A stretch of 32,482 nt of DNA, from NCBI GenBank assembly GCA_043424675.1, contig JBHWPB010000027.1:1-32482 (forward strand), written 5' to 3'. Under the pieces are notes generated by a model. That model was not told the DNA's origin, made no database searches, and worked only from the letters and a program-made list of their open reading frames with translations. Every line of letters begins with the position of its first letter. The first letter of the stretch is position 1. A program made the position numbers and the translations under genes. Positions 8,955-17,695 of the stretch are shown here, one piece after another. The DNA comes from JBHWPB01 sp043424675. Its GTDB lineage: Bacteria; Bacillota; Bacilli; Lactobacillales; Carnobacteriaceae_A.

Positions 8955-10435
8955 TGACACAGTTTAATATATTTGAATTGCATGAAAAATTAATACATGG
9001 AGAAACAACTTCAAAAGAACTAGTTGAAGCAGTTTATGACCGTATTGAAAAAACAGATTCCCACTTGAATGCCTATATTACTTTAAATAAAGAAGCTGCT
9101 CTAGAAAAAGCAGAGGCTATTGATAAAGAAGGAGTAGCTGAAGGAGAACTTCTTAAAGGGATTCCTTATGCACCTAAAGATAATATGCTGACTAAAGATC
9201 TGTTGACGACAGCAGGAAGCAAGATGCTGGAAGATTTTATTCCGACTTTTAATGCCACTGTGGTCGAGCGTTTAGAAGAGGCAGGCATGATTAATATTGG
9301 GAAAACCAATATGGACGAATTCGCCATGGGAGGGACTGGTGAGACCTCTCATTTCGGAAAAACTCATAACCCTTGGTCCGAAAAGGTTGTTCCTGGAGGT
9401 TCATCCAGCGGTGGAGCAGCAACTGTCGCGGCTGGTCAAGTTCCCATCGCACTCGGCTCCGATACGGGAGGGTCGATACGTCAGCCAGCTTCCTTTAATA
9501 ACGTAGTAGGAATCAAACCGAGCTACGGCCTTGTTTCCCGTAAAGGTGTGGCGTCTCTCGCTTCTTCTCTTGACTCCATTGGTGTTTTCTCACATACTGT
9601 CAAAGAAAATGCGGCTGTGCTTCAAGCCATGGCAGGTCATGACGAGAAAGACGCGATGACTTACCCAGAGACAGATTACGACTTCCTCGAAAATATCGAA
9701 GCAGGAGTAAAGGGATTGAAATTAGGTGTCGTTAAAGAGTGGAGAGAAAATGAAAGAATAGGTCAAGAAGTTCGTGATCTAATTGAAGATGCTCTTCAAA
9801 TTTATGAAGGATTGGGAGCAGAAATTGTAGAGGTTTCACTTCCTTATGTCGACTACGGTGCCACTCTTTATGATGAGATTTGTACAGTGGAAGGGTCTAC
9901 TTCTATGCAGCGGTATGATGGGATACGCTATGGTTATCGTGCAAAAGATGTCGAAAACTTGGAAGACCTTTACACCCGCTCCCGTACGGAAGGCTTAGGG
10001 AGAGAAGTCAAGAAAAGAATTATCAAAGGGATGCACGCTACTTCTGGAGATAATAAAGCAAGGTTCCATGCGCAGACAGGCAGAGTTAGAACAGTCATCA
10101 TTGAAGATTACAAGAAAGCCTTTGAAGAAGTTGATGCGATCGTTGCACCGATTACTGTTTCTCCGGCTTATTCTTTTGCATCTGATAAAGCACAAGACAG
10201 CCCTGAACTTGGAACATCCAGCGATTCTGAAATGGATGACAACTTGACCACTACCATGAACGTAGCGGGTCTGCCGGCCTTAAGCGTTCCGGCGGGATTC
10301 ATTGATGGATTGCCTGTTGGTCTGCAAATTGTGGGGGAGCCTCTATCTGAAGCTTTAATCTATCAGATCGCTTATGCACTAGAACAGGAAACAAAATATT
10401 ATCAAGAATTACCAGAAGAATGGAGTGGAGAATAA
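8954..10435 (+). CDS. gatA: Asp/Glu-tRNA amidotransferase subunit GatA
   Basis: Glutaminase subunit of the amidotransferase, 493 residues, amidase-signature family. The catalytic Ser-cis-Ser-Lys triad is visible as Lys75 (YAPKDNM), Ser150 (in PGGSSSGG, 148-154) and nucleophile Ser174 (DTGGSIRQPA). It hydrolyses glutamine and passes ammonia through a channel to GatB. The start codon overlaps the gatC stop, and only one base separates its stop from the gatB ATG, as expected for a 1:1:1 complex. Confidence 0.98.
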   Translation: MTQFNIFELHEKLIHGETTSKELVEAVYDRIEKTDSHLNAYITLNKEAALEKAEAIDKEGVAEGELLKGIPYAPKDNMLTKDLLTTAGSKMLEDFIPTFNATVVERLEEAGMINIGKTNMDEFAMGGTGETSHFGKTHNPWSEKVVPGGSSSGGAATVAAGQVPIALGSDTGGSIRQPASFNNVVGIKPSYGLVSRKGVASLASSLDSIGVFSHTVKENAAVLQAMAGHDEKDAMTYPETDYDFLENIEAGVKGLKLGVVKEWRENERIGQEVRDLIEDALQIYEGLGAEIVEVSLPYVDYGATLYDEICTVEGSTSMQRYDGIRYGYRAKDVENLEDLYTRSRTEGLGREVKKRIIKGMHATSGDNKARFHAQTGRVRTVIIEDYKKAFEEVDAIVAPITVSPAYSFASDKAQDSPELGTSSDSEMDDNLTTTMNVAGLPALSVPAGFIDGLPVGLQIVGEPLSEALIYQIAYALEQETKYYQELPEEWSGE

Positions 10436-10436
10436 G

Positions 10437-11867
10437 ATGAATTTTGAAACAGTCATCGGCCTAGAAGTACATGTGGAGTTAAATACAGATTCTAAAGTCT
10501 TATCACCGGCTCCAGCTATTTATGGAGCAGAGCCTAACACAGCGACCAATGAAATAGATTGGGCTTACCCAGGGGCTTTGCCAACCTTAAACAAAAAAGC
10601 AATTGATTACGCAATGCGTGCAGCTCTAGCGATCAATTGCGATATTAATCAAAGCATGATGTTTGACCGTAAAAACTATTTCTATCCAGACAACCCCGCT
10701 GGCTATCAAATTTCTCAAGATGTGTTTCCTATTGGTGAGCACGGACATATTGATATTGAAGTAGACGGTGAAACACGTCGTATCGGTATCGAAAGATTAC
10801 ATTTAGAACAAGATGCTGGAAAGAACATTCATGGTGATGACGGGGATTCTTATGTGGACCTCAACCGTCAAGGAACGTCTTTACTAGAGATTGTTTCGGA
10901 ACCAGAAATTCGTTCACCAGAAGAAGCTTATGCTTATCTAGAGACTTTACAGCAAATGATTCTCTTTACCGGTGTCTCAGATGTAAAAATGGAAGAAGGA
11001 TCTTTACGTTGTGATGCTAACATCTCTATCCGTCCACAAGGCTCAGACAAACTTTATCCAAAAACAGAGTTGAAAAACTTAAACTCTCTCAGCTTTGTAC
11101 GTACAGGTTTAGAATACGAAGAAGAGCGTCAGAGAAAAGTTGTTCTTTCAGGAGAAGAAAATGTACAACAAACTCGTCGTTTTGACCCTGATACTAATAA
11201 AACAATTGTTATGCGCTATAAAGATGAAGCGAGTGAATATCGTATTATTCCAGAACCCGATGTTCCACCCATTCATGTCTCTGACTCATGGTTAGAAGAC
11301 GTGCGTGCTTCTATCCCAGAAATGCCGAAAAACCGTCGTAAACGTTATGTAGATGATTTTGACATTCCTGAATATGACGCTGAAGTTCTCACTCAGACAA
11401 AAGAAATGTCTGACTTCTTCGAAGCATCGGTAGAAGAAGGAGCAGATCCAAAACAAGCTTCCAACTGGTTGATGGGAGATGTTTCTGCTTACTTAAACAA
11501 AGAACAGAGAGAACTTTCTGAAACAGAGCTCACTCCTGAAGGATTAGCTGATATGATTCAGTTGATTGATGAAGGAACAATTAGTTCGAAAATTGCGAAG
11601 AAACTCTTTACTGAACTTATTGAAAAGGGTGGAGAGGCATCTGAAATCGTTGAAGAAAATAATTGGAAACAATTATCTGATCCAGATGAATTACGACCAA
11701 TCATCGCTGAGGTGCTGGATGAAAACCCACAGTCGATTGAAGACATTAAAGGTGGAAAAGATAATGCGATCGGTTTCTTAGTTGGGCAAACGATGAAAGC
11801 AACACGCGGACAAGCCAACCCGCAGATGGTTAACCAGATACTGAGAGAAGAAATCGACAAGAGATAA
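10437..11867 (+). CDS. gatB: Asp/Glu-tRNA amidotransferase subunit GatB
   Basis: Kinase/transamidase subunit of GatCAB, 476 residues. Hallmarks are IGLEVHVELNTDSKVLSPA near the N-terminus, DRKNYFYPDNPAGYQISQ, the ATP/tRNA-binding GTSLLEIVSEPEIRSPEEA, and the C-terminal YqeY-like tail domain (about 330-476), ending AIGFLVGQTMKATRGQANP. The frame is open to a GTG at 10425, but ATG at 10437 gives the canonical N-terminus and length and has GGAG a few bases upstream, so I chose it. It is the last gene of the unit, followed by a strong terminator. In many Lactobacillales dgkB comes next; here a minus-strand transporter operon intervenes. Confidence 0.97.
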   Translation: MNFETVIGLEVHVELNTDSKVLSPAPAIYGAEPNTATNEIDWAYPGALPTLNKKAIDYAMRAALAINCDINQSMMFDRKNYFYPDNPAGYQISQDVFPIGEHGHIDIEVDGETRRIGIERLHLEQDAGKNIHGDDGDSYVDLNRQGTSLLEIVSEPEIRSPEEAYAYLETLQQMILFTGVSDVKMEEGSLRCDANISIRPQGSDKLYPKTELKNLNSLSFVRTGLEYEEERQRKVVLSGEENVQQTRRFDPDTNKTIVMRYKDEASEYRIIPEPDVPPIHVSDSWLEDVRASIPEMPKNRRKRYVDDFDIPEYDAEVLTQTKEMSDFFEASVEEGADPKQASNWLMGDVSAYLNKEQRELSETELTPEGLADMIQLIDEGTISSKIAKKLFTELIEKGGEASEIVEENNWKQLSDPDELRPIIAEVLDENPQSIEDIKGGKDNAIGFLVGQTMKATRGQANPQMVNQILREEIDKR

Positions 11868-11908
11868 CAGTCTGAAGGTTAAAAATCATTATAAAGCTAT
11901 TTAAAGTT

Positions 11909-11942
11909 AAAGACTCCTGTAGTTCTTCTGCAGGAGTCTTTT
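11909..11942. terminator. Terminator between convergent gatB and ugpC
   Basis: An 11-bp perfect stem AAAGACTCCTG (11909-11919) / CAGGAGTCTTT (11931-11941) with an 11-nt loop and a short T-run on the plus strand. On the minus strand the stem is followed by TTTAACTTT, so it may also serve the ugp operon. Confidence 0.85.
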
Positions 11943-11957
11943 GGTATATATTTTTAT

Positions 11958-13091
11958 CTAAACAAGAGCCATTTTGTTGGATTGTCGATCTAAGATAGAG
12001 TCTCCTGTCTCTGAATCAAAGATAAAGACTTTATCTAAATCTACTTTCAAGGTGACGTCCGACAGGATAGGAATGATACGTGGGGGACTGAGACGAGCGA
12101 CACAAGGACCTTCAGCATTGGGCATATCAAAATATACAAAGGTATCTGAGCCGACTTGTTCCACATTATTTACATTCACATCAATTGCTCCTCTTTCCTT
12201 TTCCGTTTCAGCGTATTCTATGTCTTCAGGGCGGACACCAAACTGAATTTCTTGTCCACTCGCTGAGGCAAGAAGGCGTTCACTTATTATTTGAGGAAGC
12301 AAGAAATAGTTGCCATTCGTCTTGAGGGCAGGCCCATCCGCCGTATCGACGAGCTGTCCGTTAAATAGATTCATTTGAGGACTTCCGATAAACTCAGCAA
12401 CAAAACGGTTAGCTGGGTTATTGTATAAGTTATCGGGAGTGTCAAATTGTTCGATGTTTCCTTCGTTCATCACTGCAATCCGTGTCCCCATGGTCATCGC
12501 TTCTGTCTGATCATGTGTGACATAGACGAAGGTCGTCGCGATTTCTCTATGAAGTCTGACAATTTCTGCCCTCATCGTGACACGAAGTTTAGCGTCTAAG
12601 TTAGAGAGAGGTTCATCTAACAAGAAGACTTTAGGTTCACGAACCATCGCTCTCCCAAGCGCTACACGCTGACGCTGCCCACCCGACATCGCACCAGGTT
12701 TTTTATCCAAGAGGTCTGTAATCTGCAGAATTTCTGCTACTTTCTGAGCTTGTTTTTTCGACTCTTCCTTATCGACACCACGCAGCTTCAGAGCAAATGT
12801 CAAATTTTCTTCAACCGTCATGTGCGGGTAGAGTGCATAAGATTGGAAAACCATTGCAATATCGCGTTCTTTAGGAGGGAGGTTATTGACGAGTTCGCCA
12901 TCAATAAACATTTCTCCTTCAGAAATAGTTTCTAACCCAGCAATCATACGTAAAGCAGTCGATTTACCAGAGCCTGAAGGACCAACTAGAACGATAAACT
13001 CTTTATCGTCAATATCTAAATTAATGTTATGAACAGCCTTAAAGCCGTCTTCATAAATTTTTGAAACACCGTTTAATTTTAAATCTGCCAT
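11958..13091 (-). CDS. ugpC: Sugar / glycerol-3-phosphate ABC transporter ATP-binding protein (UgpC/MsmX type)
   Basis: The 377-residue CUT1-type ATPase: Walker A GPSGSGKST (37-45), Q-loop FQSYALYPHMTVEENL, signature MSGGQRQR, Walker B FLLDEPLSNLDAKLR, H-loop THDQ, and a C-terminal regulatory TOBE/MalK-like domain (about 240-377) with FGVRPEDIEY. It energises the two permeases encoded upstream in the same operon. ATPases of this type often serve several sugar importers, so its use may extend beyond this system. It is the last gene of the minus-strand unit, 24 nt after the permease gene; an AAAGGAG-type ribosome site precedes the ATG. Confidence 0.93.
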   Translation of the reverse strand: MADLKLNGVSKIYEDGFKAVHNINLDIDDKEFIVLVGPSGSGKSTALRMIAGLETISEGEMFIDGELVNNLPPKERDIAMVFQSYALYPHMTVEENLTFALKLRGVDKEESKKQAQKVAEILQITDLLDKKPGAMSGGQRQRVALGRAMVREPKVFLLDEPLSNLDAKLRVTMRAEIVRLHREIATTFVYVTHDQTEAMTMGTRIAVMNEGNIEQFDTPDNLYNNPANRFVAEFIGSPQMNLFNGQLVDTADGPALKTNGNYFLLPQIISERLLASASGQEIQFGVRPEDIEYAETEKERGAIDVNVNNVEQVGSDTFVYFDMPNAEGPCVARLSPPRIIPILSDVTLKVDLDKVFIFDSETGDSILDRQSNKMALV

Positions 13092-13115
13092 CTTAATCTC
13101 CTTTATAAAATATCA

Positions 13116-14018
13116 TTAACCTTTAACAGCACCGGATGTAAGACCTTTAATCATATTACGCTGCCCATAAATGAAAATTGCCAAACTGGGAATCATGATG
13201 ATCACAACGCCTGCTATCATCAAGACCATGGACTGGGAATCTTCACTATTCAGCATCGAGATTCCAATTTGTACAGTTCGCGCTGTGTCTGTATTAGTCG
13301 TAAGTAATGGCCACATGTACATATTCCATCCTGCTAAAAAGGATTGCACAGCCATCGCGCCGATCGTCGGTTTCATGAGCGGGAACATAATTTGAAATAC
13401 AAATCGAAAATCAGACGAGCCATCAATCTTTGCCGCTTCATATATCTCATAAGGAAAATTTTCTAAAGCTTGGACAGCTAAAAAGATATTAAAAGCCGAG
13501 ACAAGGTAAGGAAGAACCAGAACGAGTAAGGTATCGATAATACCCCAGCTTGAAACCATAAGGAATTGAGAAATGATCACCGCTTCTCCTGGAACCATCA
13601 TCGTAGCGAGGATGAGGCCGTAAAGGATTCCTTTTCCACTGAAATTGAGAAATCTAAAGGCAAAAGCTGCTAAGAGTGAGGCTATAATCTGAGAAACTGT
13701 TATAACGATGGAAACAATCAGAGAGTTTAAGATATAGCGTCCGATAGGTGCATAATCAAAGACATTGACAAAGTTTTCTAATGTCGGGTTCTGCGGGAAA
13801 AAGATGGCATTCGGATCGTAAAGTTCTGAAGCAGGTTTGAGAGCCATGAATAAGGCATAGATCAAAGGAAACATAATTAAAATCCATAACAGAATATTGA
13901 GTGCGATCAGTGCCACCTTTTTAATTTTTTCTTGTCTTAAATAATTTTTTTCAATCTGAGAAACAGGTTGGTAAGCGACGACTTGTTTTGTTTGTTTGGC
14001 TTGTTTTGTTTGCTCCAT
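13116..14018 (-). CDS. ugpE: Carbohydrate ABC transporter permease (UgpE/MalG type)
   Basis: A 300-residue inner-membrane permease with six predicted transmembrane segments and the CUT1 EAA loop YEIYEAAKIDGSSDFRFVFQ (193-212), followed by IMFPLMKP, which docks on the ATPase. The N-terminus is an unusual Lys/Gln/Thr-rich repeat (KQAKQTKQ) before the conserved part (VSQIEKNYLRQEKIKK), not normally found in the family. The ATG shares one base with the TAA of the upstream permease gene, indicating coupled translation. The assignment to the UgpE group depends on the UgpB-like binding protein of the operon. Confidence 0.88.
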   Translation of the reverse strand: MEQTKQAKQTKQVVAYQPVSQIEKNYLRQEKIKKVALIALNILLWILIMFPLIYALFMALKPASELYDPNAIFFPQNPTLENFVNVFDYAPIGRYILNSLIVSIVITVSQIIASLLAAFAFRFLNFSGKGILYGLILATMMVPGEAVIISQFLMVSSWGIIDTLLVLVLPYLVSAFNIFLAVQALENFPYEIYEAAKIDGSSDFRFVFQIMFPLMKPTIGAMAVQSFLAGWNMYMWPLLTTNTDTARTVQIGISMLNSEDSQSMVLMIAGVVIIMIPSLAIFIYGQRNMIKGLTSGAVKG

Positions 14019-14911
14019 TAGTCATTCCCCTTTCTGCGAAGTACGAACATGATGATCGTTAAAACCATGACAATCAGGAAAAGGACAACAGATTCAGCAG
14101 AAGCATAACCATAACGATAGTTTAAGAAAGCATTGCGATAAATATCATAAACAATAACGTTGGTCGCTTCCCCGGGACCGCCACGTGTCAGAATGTTGAT
14201 CTGTCCAAAACCTTGAAAAGCATTGATGACATTTGTGACAAGTACAAAGAAAAAAATCGGTTTTAACGAAGGGATAGTGATGTAGCGGAACTTCTGCCAA
14301 CTGTTAGCACCATCGATAGAGGCACTTTCATAAAGTGTGTCATCAATACTTGCGAGACCGGAACTAAAGTACAGGAAATTCAAACCGCTATTTAACCATC
14401 CTGTTAAAACACCGACAGTTATCAAGGCCCAATCTGGATCAGCTAAAAAGTTCGTGTTGGTATCTAGAAGTTGGTTAATAATTCCGATGCTTGGATTCAA
14501 CATGACGATAAATACCATCGAAATACCTGCTGAAGCAATCGCCATAGGCATAGCATAAGAGGTCGTAAAGAGACGGATGCCTGGAAAAGTTTGTTGAGTC
14601 AATAAAGCAGCTGTAAATCCAAGAACGATGCCTACAATAACGACGACAACGACAAATTGAAAGGTCACCCACATACTGTTCCAGAAACTAGGATCTGTAA
14701 AGAGATTGGCATAGTGTTCGAAACCAATGAACGCAACCATCTGTCCAAAACTATCTGTTCCAAACAAACTCCTGATAATCGTTTGAATAAAGGGCCAAAA
14801 CATGAAGAGTCCTAGTAAAATCAGGACGGGCGCCAAGTAGAGATAAGGTTGAATTCTTTCTGCAAACGACTTTTCTTCTTCTACAATGACGGGATTTTCT
14901 TTATATTCCAT
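14018..14911 (-). CDS. ugpA: Carbohydrate ABC transporter permease (UgpA/MalF type)
   Basis: A 297-residue permease with six transmembrane segments (first at LYLAPVLILLGLFMFWPF) and an EAA loop of the form ESASIDGANSWQKFRYITIP. ATG at 14911 is chosen over the in-frame GTG at 14920 because AAGGTGG lies about 6 nt before the ATG and overlaps the GTG. It pairs with the second permease to form the channel. It lies 96 nt downstream of the binding-protein gene, and that gap holds a stable hairpin (14946-14975). Confidence 0.88.
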   Translation of the reverse strand: MEYKENPVIVEEEKSFAERIQPYLYLAPVLILLGLFMFWPFIQTIIRSLFGTDSFGQMVAFIGFEHYANLFTDPSFWNSMWVTFQFVVVVVIVGIVLGFTAALLTQQTFPGIRLFTTSYAMPMAIASAGISMVFIVMLNPSIGIINQLLDTNTNFLADPDWALITVGVLTGWLNSGLNFLYFSSGLASIDDTLYESASIDGANSWQKFRYITIPSLKPIFFFVLVTNVINAFQGFGQINILTRGGPGEATNVIVYDIYRNAFLNYRYGYASAESVVLFLIVMVLTIIMFVLRRKGND

Positions 14912-14945
14912 TCTAACCACCTTTTTTGATAGATTAATATAAGCA

Positions 14946-14975
14946 AAGGTAAGGGGAGGGGGCTCACCTTACCTT
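14946..14975 (-). repeat. Hairpin between binding-protein and permease genes
   Basis: A perfect 9-bp inverted repeat, AAGGTAAGG (14946-14954) and CCTTACCTT (14967-14975), separated by a 12-base spacer, GGAGGGGGCTCA on the plus strand. There is no proper T-run after it on the minus strand, so it looks like a partial terminator or mRNA-protecting stem rather than a full terminator. Such stems often keep binding-protein mRNA in excess over permease mRNA. Confidence 0.65.
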
Positions 14976-15007
14976 CACAAATAATTAATAGTGTAACGTG
15001 TCAAATA

Positions 15008-16366
15008 CTATTCTTCTTCAGCAGCACTATTTGTACGATTATACGTCTCCAGTGCGCGATTAATTTGTTCAGCCATAGCTGCAGCGCCTTCTTCAATTGT
15101 TGAGTTTTCGTTCAATACGTTTTCTAATTCCGCTTCCATCGTCATACGTGCTTCTTGGTTTACTCCAGAGATACCTGCTTGGTCTACAGGTCTAGCGTCG
15201 TGTAGTTGATCGATAGCTGTCTGGAATTGCGGATATTCTTCTAAGTTATCTTGGAAGACTTGTTCGTTGTGTGCTTCCTGTGTCACTGGGAAGTATCCTG
15301 TGTCGACGTTCCATTGTGCTTGGACAGTTGGCGAAACCAGGTATTGCATAAAATCCCAAGTTGCGTCCATTTTCGCTTGGTCTCCCGTATCGATCATCCA
15401 GAGTGAAGCTCCACCGATAGAAACATCGCCCTCATCTTCGCTATCCATAGCAGGGAAGTAAGCTGTACCAACTTCAAAGCGGTCTCCAACCTCAGTTAGG
15501 ATTTGGTTCAAGTTCGCTGTTGAAGCGAGAGTCATAGCAGATTGTCCAGAAACGAATTCGGGCTGACCACCCTCACGTCCAACGTTCGGCATCGCACCAT
15601 TGTCTACACCTTCTTTCCATGCAGAGAGAGCCTTTTCCATGCCTCCGTTTTCAATAAAAGCAACTTCCGTTGGAGTACCTTCACGTCCATCGCCATTGTT
15701 GTAGATGTCAAACTCACCTTTGTTTAACCACTGTTCTAAAAACCATCCATAAATAGTGGTAGAGATTGCCATTTCGACATTTTCTTGTTCCATCAAGTCA
15801 GGAGCAATTTCATAAAGCTCTTCTAATGTAGCAGGAGGCTCAGAAAGTCCAGCTGCGTCAAAGACATCTGCATTATAGTATAATAACGGCGTCGAAGAGT
15901 TGAAAGGCATAGAGTGTAGAGTTTCATCAACAGTATAGAAGGCTAACAAGTTCTCTTCGAATGCAGATAAATCGAAACTATCCGTATCCACGTATTCTTG
16001 TACCGGAACAGTGAGACCAGAATCAATCATGAAAGTTGTCCCTTGTTCAAACACTTGTACCAGATCCGCATTGACATCAGATCCTGAAGCAGAGGAACGT
16101 AATTTTGTCAATGTCTCATCGTATGACCCTTGATATTGAGCATTGACAACAACATTCTCTTGAGAAGCGTTATAGTCATCTACAATCGATTCCAAAGCGT
16201 CTCCTGCAGATCCTCCCATCGCGTGCCAAAAGATAAGCTCTGTTTGTCCGTCAGCTGCCTCAGAAGCTGAATCTCCGTTGCTGCTCCCTTCACTATTGCC
16301 ACATGCTGCTAAAAATAAACCTAGGGAAAAAACTAAAATCCCCTTTAAGAACTTCTTAAAGTCCAT
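15008..16366 (-). CDS. ugpB: Extracellular solute-binding lipoprotein, UgpB-like
   Basis: A 452-residue family-1 solute-binding protein. The signal peptide ends in lipobox L19-A-A-C22, followed by a Ser/Gly/Asn-rich linker. LIFWHAMGGSAGDALESIV, then a pattern like YNASQENVVVNAQYQGSYDE resembles UgpB, the glycerol-3-phosphate binding protein, more than maltose-type proteins; later blocks VFEQGTTFMIDSGL and QSAMTLASTANL fit the same fold. It is anchored outside the membrane and delivers the ligand to the UgpAE permease. It is the first gene of the minus-strand operon and faces dgkB across a 267-nt intergenic region. The substrate (glycerol-3-phosphate, its diesters or an oligosaccharide) is an inference. 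Confidence 0.82.
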   Translation of the reverse strand: MDFKKFLKGILVFSLGLFLAACGNSEGSSNGDSASEAADGQTELIFWHAMGGSAGDALESIVDDYNASQENVVVNAQYQGSYDETLTKLRSSASGSDVNADLVQVFEQGTTFMIDSGLTVPVQEYVDTDSFDLSAFEENLLAFYTVDETLHSMPFNSSTPLLYYNADVFDAAGLSEPPATLEELYEIAPDLMEQENVEMAISTTIYGWFLEQWLNKGEFDIYNNGDGREGTPTEVAFIENGGMEKALSAWKEGVDNGAMPNVGREGGQPEFVSGQSAMTLASTANLNQILTEVGDRFEVGTAYFPAMDSEDEGDVSIGGASLWMIDTGDQAKMDATWDFMQYLVSPTVQAQWNVDTGYFPVTQEAHNEQVFQDNLEEYPQFQTAIDQLHDARPVDQAGISGVNQEARMTMEAELENVLNENSTIEEGAAAMAEQINRALETYNRTNSAAEEE

Positions 16367-16454
16367 CTTCTCAATCCTTCCAATATTTTTTTCTCTTACC
16401 TCATCTAATCTACCAAAGCATTATTAACCCGCCGTAAATTTCCTGTCCTGTTTC

Positions 16455-16520
16455 AGTTAAAGATTTGGAAAATTGTTAACTCTGTCAAATTCATGTAAAA
16501 AAAAGACAAAATCATGTAAA
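16455..16520. promoter_or_regulatory. Repeats in the ugpB-dgkB divergent region (possible operators)
   Basis: Two repeats are visible. One is an inverted repeat AGTTAA (16455-16460) / TTAACT (16476-16481). The other is a direct repeat TCATGTAAA at 16491-16499 and 16512-16520, spaced 21 bp, two helical turns. A TTGACA box reads on the minus strand at 16483-16488 between them, but I see no good -10 for it. The rest of 16367-16590 is AT-rich without other structure. Confidence 0.35.
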
Positions 16521-16592
16521 TTTCGAATAATTTCCTTCAAAACGATGAGAAAGTGTCAATGAGAAATATCTTACATATAAATAGAAGAAATA

Positions 16593-16601
16593 TGTTAAAC
16601 T
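16593..16601 (+). promoter_or_regulatory. Extended -10 promoter for dgkB
   Basis: TG-T-TAAACT (TG at 16593-16594, -10 at 16596-16601) forms an extended -10; a weak -35 TTACAT lies 19 bp upstream. The dgkB ATG is 32 nt downstream. Confidence 0.5.
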
Positions 16602-16633
16602 AGGAGAGAAAATGAGATAGGGGGGTGTTTACT

Positions 16634-17653
16634 ATGGTAAAGCGAGCACGACTAATTTATAATCCAGCAGCGGGTCGAGAAGAAATGGAAGAGAATCTTC
16701 CCGCTATCTTAAATGTCTATGAAGAAGCAGGCTATCAGACGAGTTCTTTTAGGACCACGAAGGAAAAATTCTCTGCCATGAATGAAGCGCGCCGCGTCGT
16801 TCAAGAAGGTATCGATTTGTTGATTGTAGCAGGCGGAGATGGAACGATATACGAAGTAATCAATGGAATTGGTGATTTAGAAGATCGGCCATTGGTTGCT
16901 ATTCTGCCAGCTGGGACAGCGAACGATTTCGCTCGGGCGTTAAAACTTCCGCAGAATGATTTAGTCGAAGCGGCACGTGTCATCACTAGAGGTAGTATCA
17001 CCCCTATGGATATTGGAAAAATTGAGTTTTCTGATAACATACGTTATTTTTCTAATATAGCAGCGGCAGGCCATATTACAGAAGTGACTTACGAGGTTTC
17101 TCCTCAGATGAAATCGATTTTCGGCTATTTGGCTTATATTACAAAGGGGGTAGAGTTTCTGCCTCGTTTAGGCCCTGTTGAAGTCGAAGTTACATATGAC
17201 GATGGAACCTATAGAGGTCCAGCTACGCTCATTGCAATAGCATTAACAAATGCTGCAGCAGGGTTCGATTATGTGGCTCCTGATACAGTGCCAGGAGATG
17301 GGAAGTTCACACTCATCATTGTCAAAACAAGCAGATGGGCTAATATGATGCGGCTGGCTGCCCAGCTTATCAATCAAGGAAATCATATTGACAATGAGGA
17401 TATTATTTATGTTAAAACAAGCAGAATCACTTTGAATACAAGCGATACGAGTGAACTGATGATTAATCTAGACGGAGAATATGGCGGCGATACCCCTGTT
17501 GTTATAGAAAATTTGCAGCAGCATATTGACTTCGTTTCTAACGACAGCCTGTTAGATCGAAATGTACGCTTAAATGATGGCGAAAGAGAAGAATTAGAAG
17601 ATAAGTTTATTTCAGAGGTAAGAGATCTAGCAGAAAATGAAGATAAAAAATAA
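16634..17653 (+). CDS. dgkB: Diacylglycerol kinase DgkB
   Basis: A 339-residue soluble lipid kinase of the DAGK_cat family. It shows the N-terminal motif IYNPAAGR (8-15), the nucleotide-binding GGDGT (67-71), LPAGTANDFARAL, and the later NIAAAGHITEVTYE and INLDGEYGG blocks that surround the structural Mg2+ and catalytic site. It phosphorylates diacylglycerol released by lipoteichoic-acid synthesis back to phosphatidic acid. ATG at 16634 has a strong AGGGGGG (16619-16625 region) 8-9 nt upstream; the in-frame GTG at 16625 lies within that site. In many relatives it follows gatB directly; here the ugp operon separates them. A terminator stem begins at its stop codon. Confidence 0.94.
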   Translation: MVKRARLIYNPAAGREEMEENLPAILNVYEEAGYQTSSFRTTKEKFSAMNEARRVVQEGIDLLIVAGGDGTIYEVINGIGDLEDRPLVAILPAGTANDFARALKLPQNDLVEAARVITRGSITPMDIGKIEFSDNIRYFSNIAAAGHITEVTYEVSPQMKSIFGYLAYITKGVEFLPRLGPVEVEVTYDDGTYRGPATLIAIALTNAAAGFDYVAPDTVPGDGKFTLIIVKTSRWANMMRLAAQLINQGNHIDNEDIIYVKTSRITLNTSDTSELMINLDGEYGGDTPVVIENLQQHIDFVSNDSLLDRNVRLNDGEREELEDKFISEVRDLAENEDKK

Positions 17654-17678
17654 AGCCGTACACTCAAGATGTACGGCT
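17654..17678 (-). terminator. Terminator stem between dgkB and the SDR gene
   Basis: A perfect 9-bp stem AGCCGTACA (17654-17662) / TGTACGGCT (17670-17678) with a 7-nt loop. On the minus strand it is followed by TTTATTTTTTATC, a good U-tract for the SDR transcript; on the plus strand the following bases (CTATAGATG) are poor. It thus works mainly for the SDR gene. Confidence 0.75.
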
Positions 17679-17695
17679 CTATAGATGAGAAAATT

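Noticed and set aside
12750..12935. Open frames antisense to the ABC ATPase and other long genes
   Set aside because: They mirror codon periodicity of the real genes on the other strand and lack ribosome sites and protein motifs.
16367..16633. CcpA (cre) site upstream of the ugp operon
   Set aside because: I looked for TGNAANCGNTNNCA; the nearest candidate (CAAAACGATGAG near 16537) departs at too many positions.
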